Assembly: GCF_015832195.1 (NCBI RefSeq)
Contig: NC_052018.1
Span: 54,125,666 to 54,189,665 of the forward strand
Source: Motacilla alba alba
Lineage: Eukaryota > Chordata > Aves > Passeriformes > Motacillidae
Direction: 5' to 3'
Length of the DNA stretch: 64,000 nt
Made by a program: the position numbers and the translations under genes. Positions 24,401-36,400 of the stretch are shown here, one piece after another (position 1 is the stretch's first letter; each line of letters begins with the position of its first letter). The notes under the pieces were generated by a model. The model searched no databases. It had not been told where the DNA came from and was given only the letters and a program-made list of their open reading frames with translations.

Positions 24401-27400
24401 GATTGCTTTGTAAACATTTTCTAATAGTTTTCTAGAACCCAAGACATAGCATTTACATGCAATTAATGTATTTTAAGCCTCACTATATAGACTATACTAT
24501 ATAGACTTTATATTTTTAATGTTTGATATAAAAATTAGTTAAAAATATTGCAGCTTTGGGAGATAATCCCTCTGTGAAGAAAGCTGCAAAATGTCTCAGG
24601 ATGATGGTTTAGTTCTTCTGGAATGTTCTGCCTTCATATTTTTTTCTTAGGGTTACTTCTTGTGTTGTCTAAACAATGTATTATTTCTTGGTGAAAGTGT
24701 TTTTTGCCTTGACATTGTTTTCCTGTCTCATAAATCACTGCAGAGAAATATTGCTTCATAAACTTTCACAGAGTTGTCTTCAGGCAGCTAAGGAATATGC
24801 TATAGTTGGCTGCATACTTCTCAGTTCAACATAAGGACTCATGAGTTAGGCCTCTGTCCTCAGAACACCTTCATCTGTGTATAATTTAAAGAACATAAAT
24901 AATTTTGCAGAAATCAAAAGGATAATTTTCACCCTTTAAAATTATGTAATGTCTGAAGTGGTTTGCTCACACTCCATTTTCAATGGTATCTAAAGAGTCT
25001 GTTCAAAGAAAAATAGCTGGTATCAGTGGAATTTGCAGATTGCACTAGGTAGCCAGCAAACATCTCAAGCTCATTAATGCAATACTGGTGATTAATTAGA
25101 ATTAATCTTTGTTTACTTCATTCCTTACTCCTGTCTTTACTTCTGTACCCTTTTATGTGATGTAGTTTTCTTATCTTCACTTTCTAACAGTGTTTACTTT
25201 TCATTTTTCAAGCCCAACTACTTCTGGGCCCCAGAAAAGGTGTTTTGTATACCCTGTGGCTGCAGTGCTTTAGGATCTGTATCACTGCAGTGTGATATGT
25301 TGGGAAGATGTAACTGCAAATCAGGATTCATGGGCAGACACTGTGAAATCAGCAGACAGGTGCCTAAATTGCAAGAAAATGCGGGAAGCAGTCAGCAGAT
25401 TCGAGTACCCCCGCGGAGGTGGGGCACCAGCAGTGCCAGTGGGTGCCCACGAGGTGCTTACCGGCCTGCAGCTCCGGTAATGGGAACTCTGCTTTGCATG
25501 GGCTGAAGTCTCCTGTTCGCTTGTGTTTGGAGCTCACACAAATTGCTTGGGTTTCTAATTTTTAATACCCGTGTTACAATAGAAGGAATTCTCAAGAAAG
25601 TGACAGCCTCGGAGGACAAGTAGCATTTTAGGATGCTTCCCCAATCCTAAAGGCTTCATCTTGCAAGTGATGATATCAGCGAGAAATCAAATACCAGACT
25701 AAGTCCCAAAACAGCACCGTCCACAGCAGTGTGCACAAAATGCATGGGAGATGTACATAAATCAATGGAATCAGTGGGATTTCTTGGACTTTGCAGCATA
25801 AGACTTGCTTTCCTAAAAATTCAAGAATCAATAGGATCAATAATCAATCCTTAAGGAGATTGCAAGAGGGATCAGCCCCAGAGGCAAGGAGTTAAAATCT
25901 AATTTTAAAATATTGAACATAATTGGTGTTAAAAGTTCTCATTAGCAAATATTAGCGAAAAGTTCTCAGTTATCTGAGCCATTTTTAACTCAGTGCAGTG
26001 CCACTTATGTGAATGTAACACCCAAAATGATAGAAGTGTTCATTCCTTATCTCAGACCAGCAAAGCAACTTATTTCCTAAAATTAAGTAATTATGACACA
26101 ACTGCTTCTAACAGAGCAGTATTTTAGGAATGTTGTTTGTTCTCCCTGCAATTCAAAATCCCCACATTTACCACATCCTGTTTGAAAAATACCTGGCAAT
26201 GTTTTTCATCCTCAGGTTGACTCTGGGACCCATGATGTATTTGTTCATATAGACTTCCTTGGAGAAATTAGTTTTTTTCCAGTTAAACATGTATGAGGTT
26301 ACTGTGTTGCCCACACAGTACACTGATTGAGAGATGATATAATGACATATTCAGAAAGTTCCATGTATTTCCTAATTGTAGTCTAGGATCTTATCTCTTG
26401 TTCAGTAAATGTAATTCTTAGAATTTCTGGGTAAGCAAACTTTGCTGAGAACTTGAACTTAGGGTTAAAGTTTGCATGACTGACCAAAATGACTTTGTGT
26501 GCAGCCCTCCTCACAGAATGCAACCCAGCATGGTAGTGGTCTTTTCCAGCTTAACACAGTGTGGAGTGCTGATTTCAGACTTTTTCTGACTGTTACCCAT
26601 ATAAACAGAATTTATTAGATCCTAGCAAACTTTATCTTGAGAACTGAGATGCATGCTGTGCATTGGTTACTTCACTGCATGAATCTGGATGTCTGTCCTG
26701 AGATTGTGTGTATTCACATTTCTATGTTTCTTCTTGTGTAAAAGAAATCCTTAGAGATACTCAAGTATTTTATTGCTTGAGTTTAATTAAATTAGTTTGA
26801 CTACCTCTTTCTCTCTGATATGCCATGTTTTGTCAGATAGAAGTATGGAATTTGCAAAATATTTCAATATAGAGTTTGGAAAAGCGTAATTCTTTATTAC
26901 ATGTATAATCAAGCATTTGCTTAGGTTCGTATAATTTTCTGGCCAAATTCTGACCATAGATGTGGTCCTGTATTCTGACACCTATCAGCAGATTCTCTGT
27001 GTGAATGGGGAACATCTGTATTAACCTCAGTGATCAGATTTCAGGACTTTTCCATTGAAAACTCCTGAAGTTTCAGAGAATTCACCAATACAAAAGGTTA
27101 GTTAGGGGTTCTACTGTGGAACAAATCCATATAAAATAGTAGTCATAGAATCATTAAGGTTGAGAAGGACCTCCATGTTTATTGAGTCTAACCTTTGACT
27201 GATCACCACTTTGTCAACTAGACCATGATACTGCCATGTCCAGTCATTTCTTGAATGACTTCACCACTGCCCTGGACAGCCTGCTCCAATGGCTGACCAC
27301 CATTTCAGTGAAGAAATTGTTCCTTTTTTCCAACCTGAGCATTCCCTGGCACGACCTGAGACCATGTCCTCTTGTCCTGTTGCTGGTTCCCTGGGAAGAG

Positions 27401-30400
27401 AGGCCAATTCTACAGCTCCTTTCAAGGATTTGTAGAGAGAAAAGTTTCCCCCTGAGTCTCCTCTTCTCCAGGCTAAACACCCCCAGCTCCCTCAGCCATT
27501 CCTCATAGAACTTGTGCTCCAGACCCTTCACCAGCTCCATTGCCATCCTCTGGACACTTTCCAGCACTTCAATGACTTTTCTTCTTGTAAGTGGCCTGGA
27601 ACTGGACACAGCACTAGTGCTTAGTGCAGAGGGACAATCACTACCATGGTCAAAGCCAGCACAGCTCCATTGATTTGAAAATCTACTGATTTATAGTTGG
27701 CAAAAATCTAACATCTCATGCCTGGATCACAAAGTAGCGCATTATAAATTAAATATTTTTCACTTTGTTTCCATTTATATTCATTAGCAGTGATCTTTTT
27801 AATATCTATTTTTTAACATTCTGCTTTTCTATCAAGCTCGCTGATAGATTTTATTATTAATGTTGTAATATCAATTTCAAGTGAAGTTATTAATAAGATT
27901 TGGATTTCAGTATTCACTGAAAATCATCAAGCCTGAAAAACAGGTAGAGGAGTGCTCCAATTTTAAAGCACTCTAGCTCAAGACTGAGTTTGTCATTTGA
28001 ATATCAAGTCTGGTTTGCTCCAAGGAGCCTCTGTTGGTTGATGCAGTGAAACTCATGAGGTCTTTTGGTTGAAAGCTTTGTGCAGAACTCTGTATCACAG
28101 TATACAAATGAGTATGTGTCTTCCCTTCTTTACTTTTTGCACTCCACTAGTGAAGTTAAGGAGGAAGTTTCTTACTACAGTTGATGACATCTACTCTGGT
28201 TCTGTAGAAACTTTATATTGATCACTGAAAAAAAAAAAAAAAATTAAAAAAAAAAAAAAAAAGAAAAGGAAGAAAATAGAAGAGAAACAGAGGCCAAATC
28301 CAAAGACAGAGTTTTTTTATCTAAAAAAAAAACCATTATTTGTTTGCATTGTACACAAATACTCTATCTCTGTGTTCTTCTGAAGTTATTCCTGTATATC
28401 ATCCTAAAGGGTTGCCCTTAAGTTACTGTATACAGATACTGCCTTTGCTCAGAGGAGATAAAATGCAATTCAGAGACTTTCCAGTTGAATTGATCTCCAT
28501 TCATAGCTAAGAATTTGAATTCACTCTCTTAGGAATGAACTCTGCCTGACAGCCTTACAACCAGAGATGGGGTATGTATTTTGTGCTGACATATCTTCCA
28601 TTCCAAGTGAGAATTGTACTTAGGCAAACAGCCTCATAAGAAATGTGTTACATTGCAAGACATTCATTATAGCATCAGGTAACCTTCTGAAATCTTTATT
28701 CTTTCTCAGCAGTGTAGAGCATTTAGTGTCCTTACTCCAGGGCTTTACCACTGCAATTTAACCTGTTAAAAGCAGTATTTCAGTGACGAAGAGGAAATAG
28801 CAACCCAGATCTCCCTACACTCTCAGCTTTTCTTCTTTTCTCCTGGTAATCATTCCATGTACTAACTGCTCTTCCTCACTCTGTGGCAGCCTGGAACATT
28901 TGGCTTACAGTCTTCCAGGGGATGTGTTCCCTGCAACTGCAACTCTTTTGGTTCCAAGTCCTTCGATTGCGATGGAGACGGACAGTGCTATTGCCAGCCT
29001 GGAGTGACGGGAAAGAAGTGTGACCGCTGTGCACATGGGTTTTACAACTTTGAAGAAGGAGGCTGTACTCGTACGTAAATGTTTTCCACTCAAGCACAGA
29101 TTGATTTGTTTGTTTGTTTATTTATTCCTAACATTCTAGTTTAGCTGACTTTGGATTGCCGAACAGATTTTCGTGACAGGGGATTCATAGACAGCCTTGT
29201 GCATCATTCATTTGACAAGGGTGGTGATTGGCAAGAACGAAAGACCCAAGCAATTTCTGCTATTCTGTGGGCAGTTTATGGCTAATCTACTACATTTAGA
29301 AGGAACAGGAATGTCATTTACTCCGTGTAGTGTCTGCCAAAAAATTACATGAAGTTCCTATAATTTAGTTATAAGAATCACAGAACTCTGATTAAAGTTG
29401 TTGCCAAATCACATCAACTTGTAGGGGCGTAAAATGGAAACAACAAAAACACAAACTCCCTTTGATTCTAGTTTTATCCCAAACCTTTTCATTGTTTTTA
29501 TATGGTTGATCTTCTTTGATTGCCACAATCCTTTCCTGTACAATAATATTTAGTTCCTTACTTGAACTTTTTGTGTACAAGATCTTTAAGTAAAACTATC
29601 TGCTATATTGCTTGTGTAAACACATGAAAAATCTCCTTTTCTAGATGCTGAAAGTCTAGCATTAGACATAAATACATCCAGCTACCTCTTTACTTTTATT
29701 TTTTTCCTTTTGGAAATCAGGTCGAAGACTGAAATGAACGCTTCCTATCCTCGAAGCAGTGCAGACTGCTATATCAAAAAGAACCCAATCAATAGGTTTC
29801 TTCACAGGGAAATACCCATCTTTCCTGATAGAACTGTGTTTTTCAAGTCTCAGAGACTCATTTAGGTGTGATCACAGGGCACATACATAGTTGTCTAGTG
29901 TGACTGACTGCTGGGATGCCAGAATGCTGTTATTATTCTTCAGGTATAAAGTATATTCTTTCCAGAAGCAGAAATCACAATGTCTCATGATCCATTCTTG
30001 CTCCTTTCCTATCCAGAATGGCAGCACAAGGAGCAAGTTGAGCTCTCTGGCTTTTCTTACTCCTTTTTTTTTTTTTCAATGGAAGGAGCATCAAGGCCTC
30101 GAAACCCATATTTGTGCAGCGAAATTCAATTTTACCTGTAGTGTGGCTAAACCTTGAAACAGCCTGGATTATAGATTATGTTTGAAAATGTTGCTCTATG
30201 GGGTTGTCTCCCACAGGAACGAAGGGTTCAAAAACACTTACTGGTCTTACAGGTTTGAAAAGTTCAGATATCTCATGGCACCTTGGAAAAGGGAGAGGTT
30301 GTTCCCAGGCTCACTGGTGAGAGAGCTTGAAATAAAATGCAAATGATAACTGCAGCCCTAAAGCCTTTAGCAATTAAATGAAGGGCAAAAAATTGTATCG

Positions 30401-33400
30401 TTTATGATTAGCATCTTATTCTAGCATTCCACAGGTTATAAGCACATCACTGTGTTGTGTTGTGAAACACAACAAAATGTTGATAACTACAGTTGGGGAA
30501 GGAAAATGAGAGGGCTATTAATGAAATTGCACTTTAAAATTTTAATTGCTGTCTTGGCAAATTTTAAAATGACAGGGTTTAAGAAACAGCGATGAAATGG
30601 TAAAATACTGTAGATTCCAAGTAACATTTTAAATATAAATGTATTGGCCTGTGGTCATCAAATGTTTAAAGCAACAGCGGCTGGTATAGATGTTGAGAAA
30701 ACTCAGAATTTTGAAAGTCCCAAAGTTAATAGAACAGGTGGAGAGGATTTCTGTTTTCAATGTGCTCATTTTTCCACATTTCTTTTAGTAGGCTTCTTAT
30801 GTATTCCTTCAAATAACAAAAAAAATTAAATTATGAATCACAAAGAAAATCAGAAATTTAATAGAAGTGTATCAAATCATGCTGGAAGGAAAAGTACAGA
30901 AAAATTAATTTTACTGTGACAGTTAAGTATCAAATAAAATATTGGACCTCTTTTATCTAGCATTTATCCAAAAGGAATATAATATGATTTTTTCTTGTGC
31001 AATAGAAATCCATAAAGCCTAAAAACCTGCTGAAAGCCTCGTCAGTGTTGACATTCTAGCAGCAAAGATACAAAAGAGGTTTCTATTTCGCTATTGCTTG
31101 CAACAATTGTGTTGTATTTTTCCCCTCTTATTTTGAAAAATAATTACTAAAGTAAAAACAGGAAAAACATTTGAGTATCTCCTTCCCCTCCATGCCTTTT
31201 TAGCCAATTTTATGTAAGACCTGGAAGCCCATAGATGAGCTGTCACATCTGAAAGCCTCAGTCTCCCAATGAGATGTATTCTGAAACTTCATGCTACAGT
31301 GTGTGAAAGTATTTTAAATAGCATGCAACACATTGTGTTCCTGCCATGATGGAGGCAAAACTTGCTATCTTCTTTGCATGAATTATCTTATCTTGAAGGC
31401 ATTTCCCCACCTTCCCCAAGGTGGGGAAAAATAAAGGTCAATTCTTATTTGAACTATAGATAGGAGTTCTATCTTTGCACATCCCTTGTTTTCTAGTTTC
31501 AATCTGAATTAAGTATTTCCCAGTAAAGGCAATGAACATAAATGAAACCCTCAGTAACAAAGTTACACTGCCCTTTAAACACCCGGAGGAACAGGTTAGC
31601 ACTCAGAGAGTCAGTTTGCCTGTGATACTTTTTCTCTGACATCATGGGTTATATAGATGGTGAATGTGACAACAACCACACACCAGTTCTGCTCTTTCAA
31701 TCACTTGTGTTTCTTGTGCCCCACAACTACTTATCACTTACATACCTTGAATCTGTATTTGCCACCAATGAGTTTTTCACTTAATAATCCTTTAAGAGCA
31801 AAGGCCACTTCTGGAAGCACTTCCAAACCTGAAGTATTTTTAATTTGGTATAATCTGCAAAGAATTCCAGTTTCCCATGGAGAGGAAACATCAGTTTGTT
31901 GATGTCCTCCCAAGGCAGAGGATATGTAAGTTGAAAAAGAAGGAATAGAAAGGGGAAAAGAAACGTAAACACCTTTTTTGCCCTTTAAGGAAAGTCTCTT
32001 TAGAGCAGCAGAAATTTCAGAAGGTATTTCTCAATTTGGTATAAGAGGTTAAATAGGCTGCAAGTTCCCTGCATAGATGGCTCAGAGGCCCTCAGGTGGC
32101 CTCTTAGAGGAGACAGCATGGGCCCAGAAATTGTATAGCAGCACTCCTGCCGTTATGTCACAAGAGTGCACCATCTCAGAAGTCTCTGCACTTCTGCAGT
32201 TGGTACCTTTATTTTTCCCATTCTCTTCTCATTGCAGCTACTTCAACCACAGTTAACCTGTGTTTCGCTGGTTTTGGTTTCTCAGCGTTTTCCCTACATT
32301 TTCTACCCCATCGTGTCCACAGATAACTGAGAGTCCACTGTACAGTAAAAGAATGATCCTAACCCCATTAGGGTCTGCTCTCCAGGTGTCGTCTAAAGGG
32401 ATAACTTTTCCTCTGCTTTATTTTTTTTCTGTCTCCCATGAAGCCTGTGAGTGTTCACATTTTGGCAATAACTGCGATCCCGTCACTGGACGCTGTATCT
32501 GCCCTCCCAATACTGTTGGAGAGATGTGTGACAAATGTGCGCCAAATCACTGGGGCCATAACATTGTCAGTGGCTGCAAGGTGAGTGGATTTCTATTTTC
32601 TTTATGTACACTGCCTCTTTCACAGTAATTTATAGCTGGAACACAGTTTTTGGCTTGTAAATCATGGTTCATCTCCATATTGCAAGTTTTGGTGCGAAAC
32701 TGTGATGTAAATGTTGGCAATCTGTTACTGTTACTGCACTACAGATCCTCTGTCTCAGGTATGCAGCCTGTAACACAAAACACCCTGTTGGTTCTGCTGT
32801 CACACTGAGTCAGGGTCCTGCTTGAGCCTGATTTTATTTTATTATAGCTGTGTTTTACATGATTGAGGAGATTACCACAGTATTGAATGATGTATGTAGA
32901 TGTGTACTTACAGGTAATCAGGAGTGCCTTTGGGGAACAAATTTGCTTTGGCCTTAATGGTGACACCACTGGGAATTTGTACTCGAAGTTTGCTTGAGAA
33001 AGACTTCAATTTGTGCATAAAAGACATCAAAAAGAAAAGCAACATCCATCTTAGTTGTAAATTGCGCTTTATTCTCCTGTTCTTAAAGGGGAAATAAACC
33101 TTATCATTAGCCTTTAAATTCTTCTTATTCCAATATTTGAAACAGAGTTAAAATATCTGAAGAGAAGGGAAAAGAAATAGGAAAACAATGATAGAATATC
33201 GAGGGGGCCATGAAAGCTGTTGTTAATGACCTTGAGCTGAGTGGCACAGTATTCATTTAAGGTTGAAAACTGGTGACAGTGGACATCGTGGAAAGTTCAA
33301 ATGCCTTCTTCCTCCCTGGTGTGCTCATTGATGATAAGGGATTTAATAGTACTGCTACAATTACTCCAGAAAACTATATCTTTTTGGAACATAGTCATAC

Positions 33401-36400
33401 ACCATTAATACTTGTTCTTAAAAGGCTGTTAGTCATGTAGCTCAGGCTGCAAAGCAATTGACAAGAATAATTTCTTTTTTGTATGTATGTAAAACTCCAG
33501 TGAAACCTCTGCAGTGCTGCTGTGATATACACTCTTGGCTTCTGAAACCATCCTAATGAGGTTGAAGACCTCTGCTTGAGCTCTGGAGTATATTCTCTGA
33601 TTGTCTTTTATGTGAGCACATTAGTATGACAGGTCCATGGCACCGTCTAAATTAATGATGATCTATCAGCCCACATCTCTTTCAGTATGTTGCTGCTAAT
33701 TTCTGCAAAGTGAGATGTGAATCTCCTGCTTTGCAGTCTTTGTAGAAGATTTCCAAGGCTGTTGTAAGTCAGGGATAGAAAGCATTGTAGAAAACTGCAT
33801 AAACCACACATAGCATCTGATTGTAATTTAGGTTTTGATATTGCGCACCTAGATACTTCAGAGAATGGTGAGCAATGTGCTTTCTCAGCTTTGTTTTCAA
33901 ATGTATCTTGTAGAACAAAGTTCTTTCTGTCAGAAGGTTTTGAGTTTTTTTAGGTTAGGTAGTCGTCTTGCAGACTGTATATTTCCTGTATATATTCACC
34001 TTCTTTATAAGTGGTATTTTCAGATCAGAGGAAAGGTGCTCTAAGTAGTCATGTAATAAACAGTTTTGCTTAGAAACTGAGTCCACATTTTCTTCCTCTC
34101 TTTTTCAGCTTTGTGTCTGTAATTTTAGCAAGTCTATCCATGTCAGTTACTGTGGTAACCTGTACTGCTGGTACTGAGTTTTTTGCTGTAAGCTGAACTT
34201 CTTCATATGATATTCTGGTCACACCAGTGATTACAGCCAATGTCTTGTATTAACTGTGCAGTGCTACCACAGTAATAGCACTGTGGGATTCTTCTGTTCT
34301 TTGGAAATCTGCAGTTTTCCCTGCTACTTTTGTATTCAATATCTAGACACCCTGGAAAATCACCTATTTCTGTCATCACTTGCCTGTGCAAATCTTATTT
34401 TGTGAGCAAATTTACTTCCAGATATATCACATCACTAAATCTGTGTAAACTACTGTCATCTAGGAGTCTTGTTTGTACAAAGAGGATAGTTACCTGTCTG
34501 ATGGATGAGTAATAAACATTGGACTAGATTCCTCTGGAACCACTTTCTAGATTCCTCTGAACCCATTTCTCCTGAGCAATTCCAATTTAGGAAAGTGTTC
34601 TGAACATGCCTGCAGAGAATTTACATACAAAATACTTCTTAGAGAGTGTTTGTAGTTTCTGAGTTAATTTTGTCCACAAAGTATTCCAATATCCTTGATC
34701 CTTTTGGGTTTATTTGTTTTCAATGCCTAACTTATATATGGTAAGTAATATCTATAGAAAAAAATCCCACCAGTGTTGTAAATGTATTTAGTGTAAATGC
34801 TTGACCCACATTGAATAAAAATAGATTACTGGCCTTGTAATTTAAATATGTTATTTTTAAACAGTGGAAATTCACTTCTGTATTTTATTTATAGATGCTT
34901 AAAAGAGGTGAATTGATTTTTGGTTGGGTTTTGGTTTTGTTTTTTGCAAAAGCACAATTGCAATTGCCTTGTTTCTCTCCTTTTCAGGCCTGTGAGTGCA
35001 GCCTCATTGGAGCCCTCAGTTCTCAGTGTGACTTAAATACAGGCTGTTGCTTCTGCCGCCCTGAATTCTCTGGGGAGAAATGCACTGAGTGCAGGTTGGG
35101 CTACTGGAATTATCCACATTGTGTGGCTTGTCAGTGCTTCCTGCCTGGGACAGATCCACAGAGCTGTGATGCAGAGGGGAAGTGCTCATGCATTGATCAT
35201 TCTGGCCAATGCAGCTGCAAGGTAGGACAAGGGAGGTCGTAGTCTGATCTTATAACTTAGGACAATGGAGGTTGTAATCTGATCTTATAACTGCTAAGAA
35301 GTTTATTTCAGATTTCATTGGCACTTGCCATTACTTGTTCAAATAGTATATGCAGAACAATCTCCTTGGTTTTCATAGTGCATTTGTGAACTGATGTGGG
35401 AGGAGTCAAACATAAAGAAAGACTTCAGGGTTTATCAGTTGCTTTTCCACATACTAGCACTTGCCAATATAGCATCCTCTTAGGAGGATCCTTAGCATCC
35501 TCTTTTTTTCCCCAATTTTTATTTCTGTCTACTCTTACAGAACTGTTGCCAGCTCACCCCCATAATACAATTCTTGTTCAGATTCTGGGCACAATAAAAG
35601 CAAACACATCAGTAACCACAGTATGCCACAGTCCTATTTCAAAGTACATTTACTTAGATGGAGTCAATATCCATCATTTCATGAGTAGAATTCACTGCAA
35701 TAGTACCTGTTCTGAGTAGACTTCATCCAATTCAGGATCATTAAAGCAAAGACTTTTGGCATCATCATCTGCAACATTCTTATTTCGAATTGTGCTTGGT
35801 AGAGCAGCACACTTAGGTTGTTTGAGAGTTGGCTGTATTGCTGAGCTTACAGGGCACTAATTGGTGGTTTGATATGCAGTTGGTAGCCAGCAAGCAGATT
35901 ATCCCAGAGCCAATATCTTCATCAGTGACACAGATGACAGAATTCATGATCAGCACATTTGAAAATACTGCTGACTTGGAGGAGGTCAAGGTTGACATGC
36001 TGAACGGTAGAATTACTGTCTAGAGAGTTCTCAAAAAGCCTGATGACTGGTAAAATAGAAAGGTTATTAATTGGAGTGGAATGACTAAAGAATCAGTACC
36101 ATTTGGAAGGAAGAAGCCTGAGTGGCAATCCTGCTGGAAAGCACAATATAAAGCAACCATATAATCTCATGGTAATCTCAATTGCCCACTGATCTGGATG
36201 CAGTGAGCACAGTGGCCAAGGCAGCTGCAAGGTAGGGCATGACAAAGAGCATGGCGAGCAGGGAAAAGTGCTTTATCTACTCAGTGCTCTACTCTTACTG
36301 TCGTTGGTGCTGGTAAGATTGCACTTGGAAATGGTGTCCAGTTTTAGAGCTTGATTGGAAAGTGTTGTTGAGAAATTGAGGAGGATCCAGAGAAGAGCCT

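Larger units (their letters stand above)
24251..28889 (+). other. LAMA2: LAMA2 intron, 4.6 kb, containing a candidate extra exon
   Basis: Separates the LE9 exons. It holds the LE-like candidate exon at 25213-25359, a GC-rich coding-like block directly after it (to about 25480), a minus-strand CR1 fragment at 27143-27640 and a double poly(A) run at 28228-28284. A short tandem ACTATATAGACT lies near 24482-24507. The rest is AT-rich with nothing I recognise. Confidence 0.85.

Noticed and set aside
27244..27609. 121-codon minus-strand open frame as a host gene
   Set aside because: Its text is CR1 ORF2 C-terminal sequence, and it is part of the CR1 fragment annotated here.
36205..36245. Apparent copy of the 3' end and donor of the exon at 34988 (GCAGCTGCAAGGTAGG)
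   Set aside because: The shared stretch is short, and the surrounding text fits an old CR1 ORF2, so the match is most likely coincidence and not a duplicated exon end.
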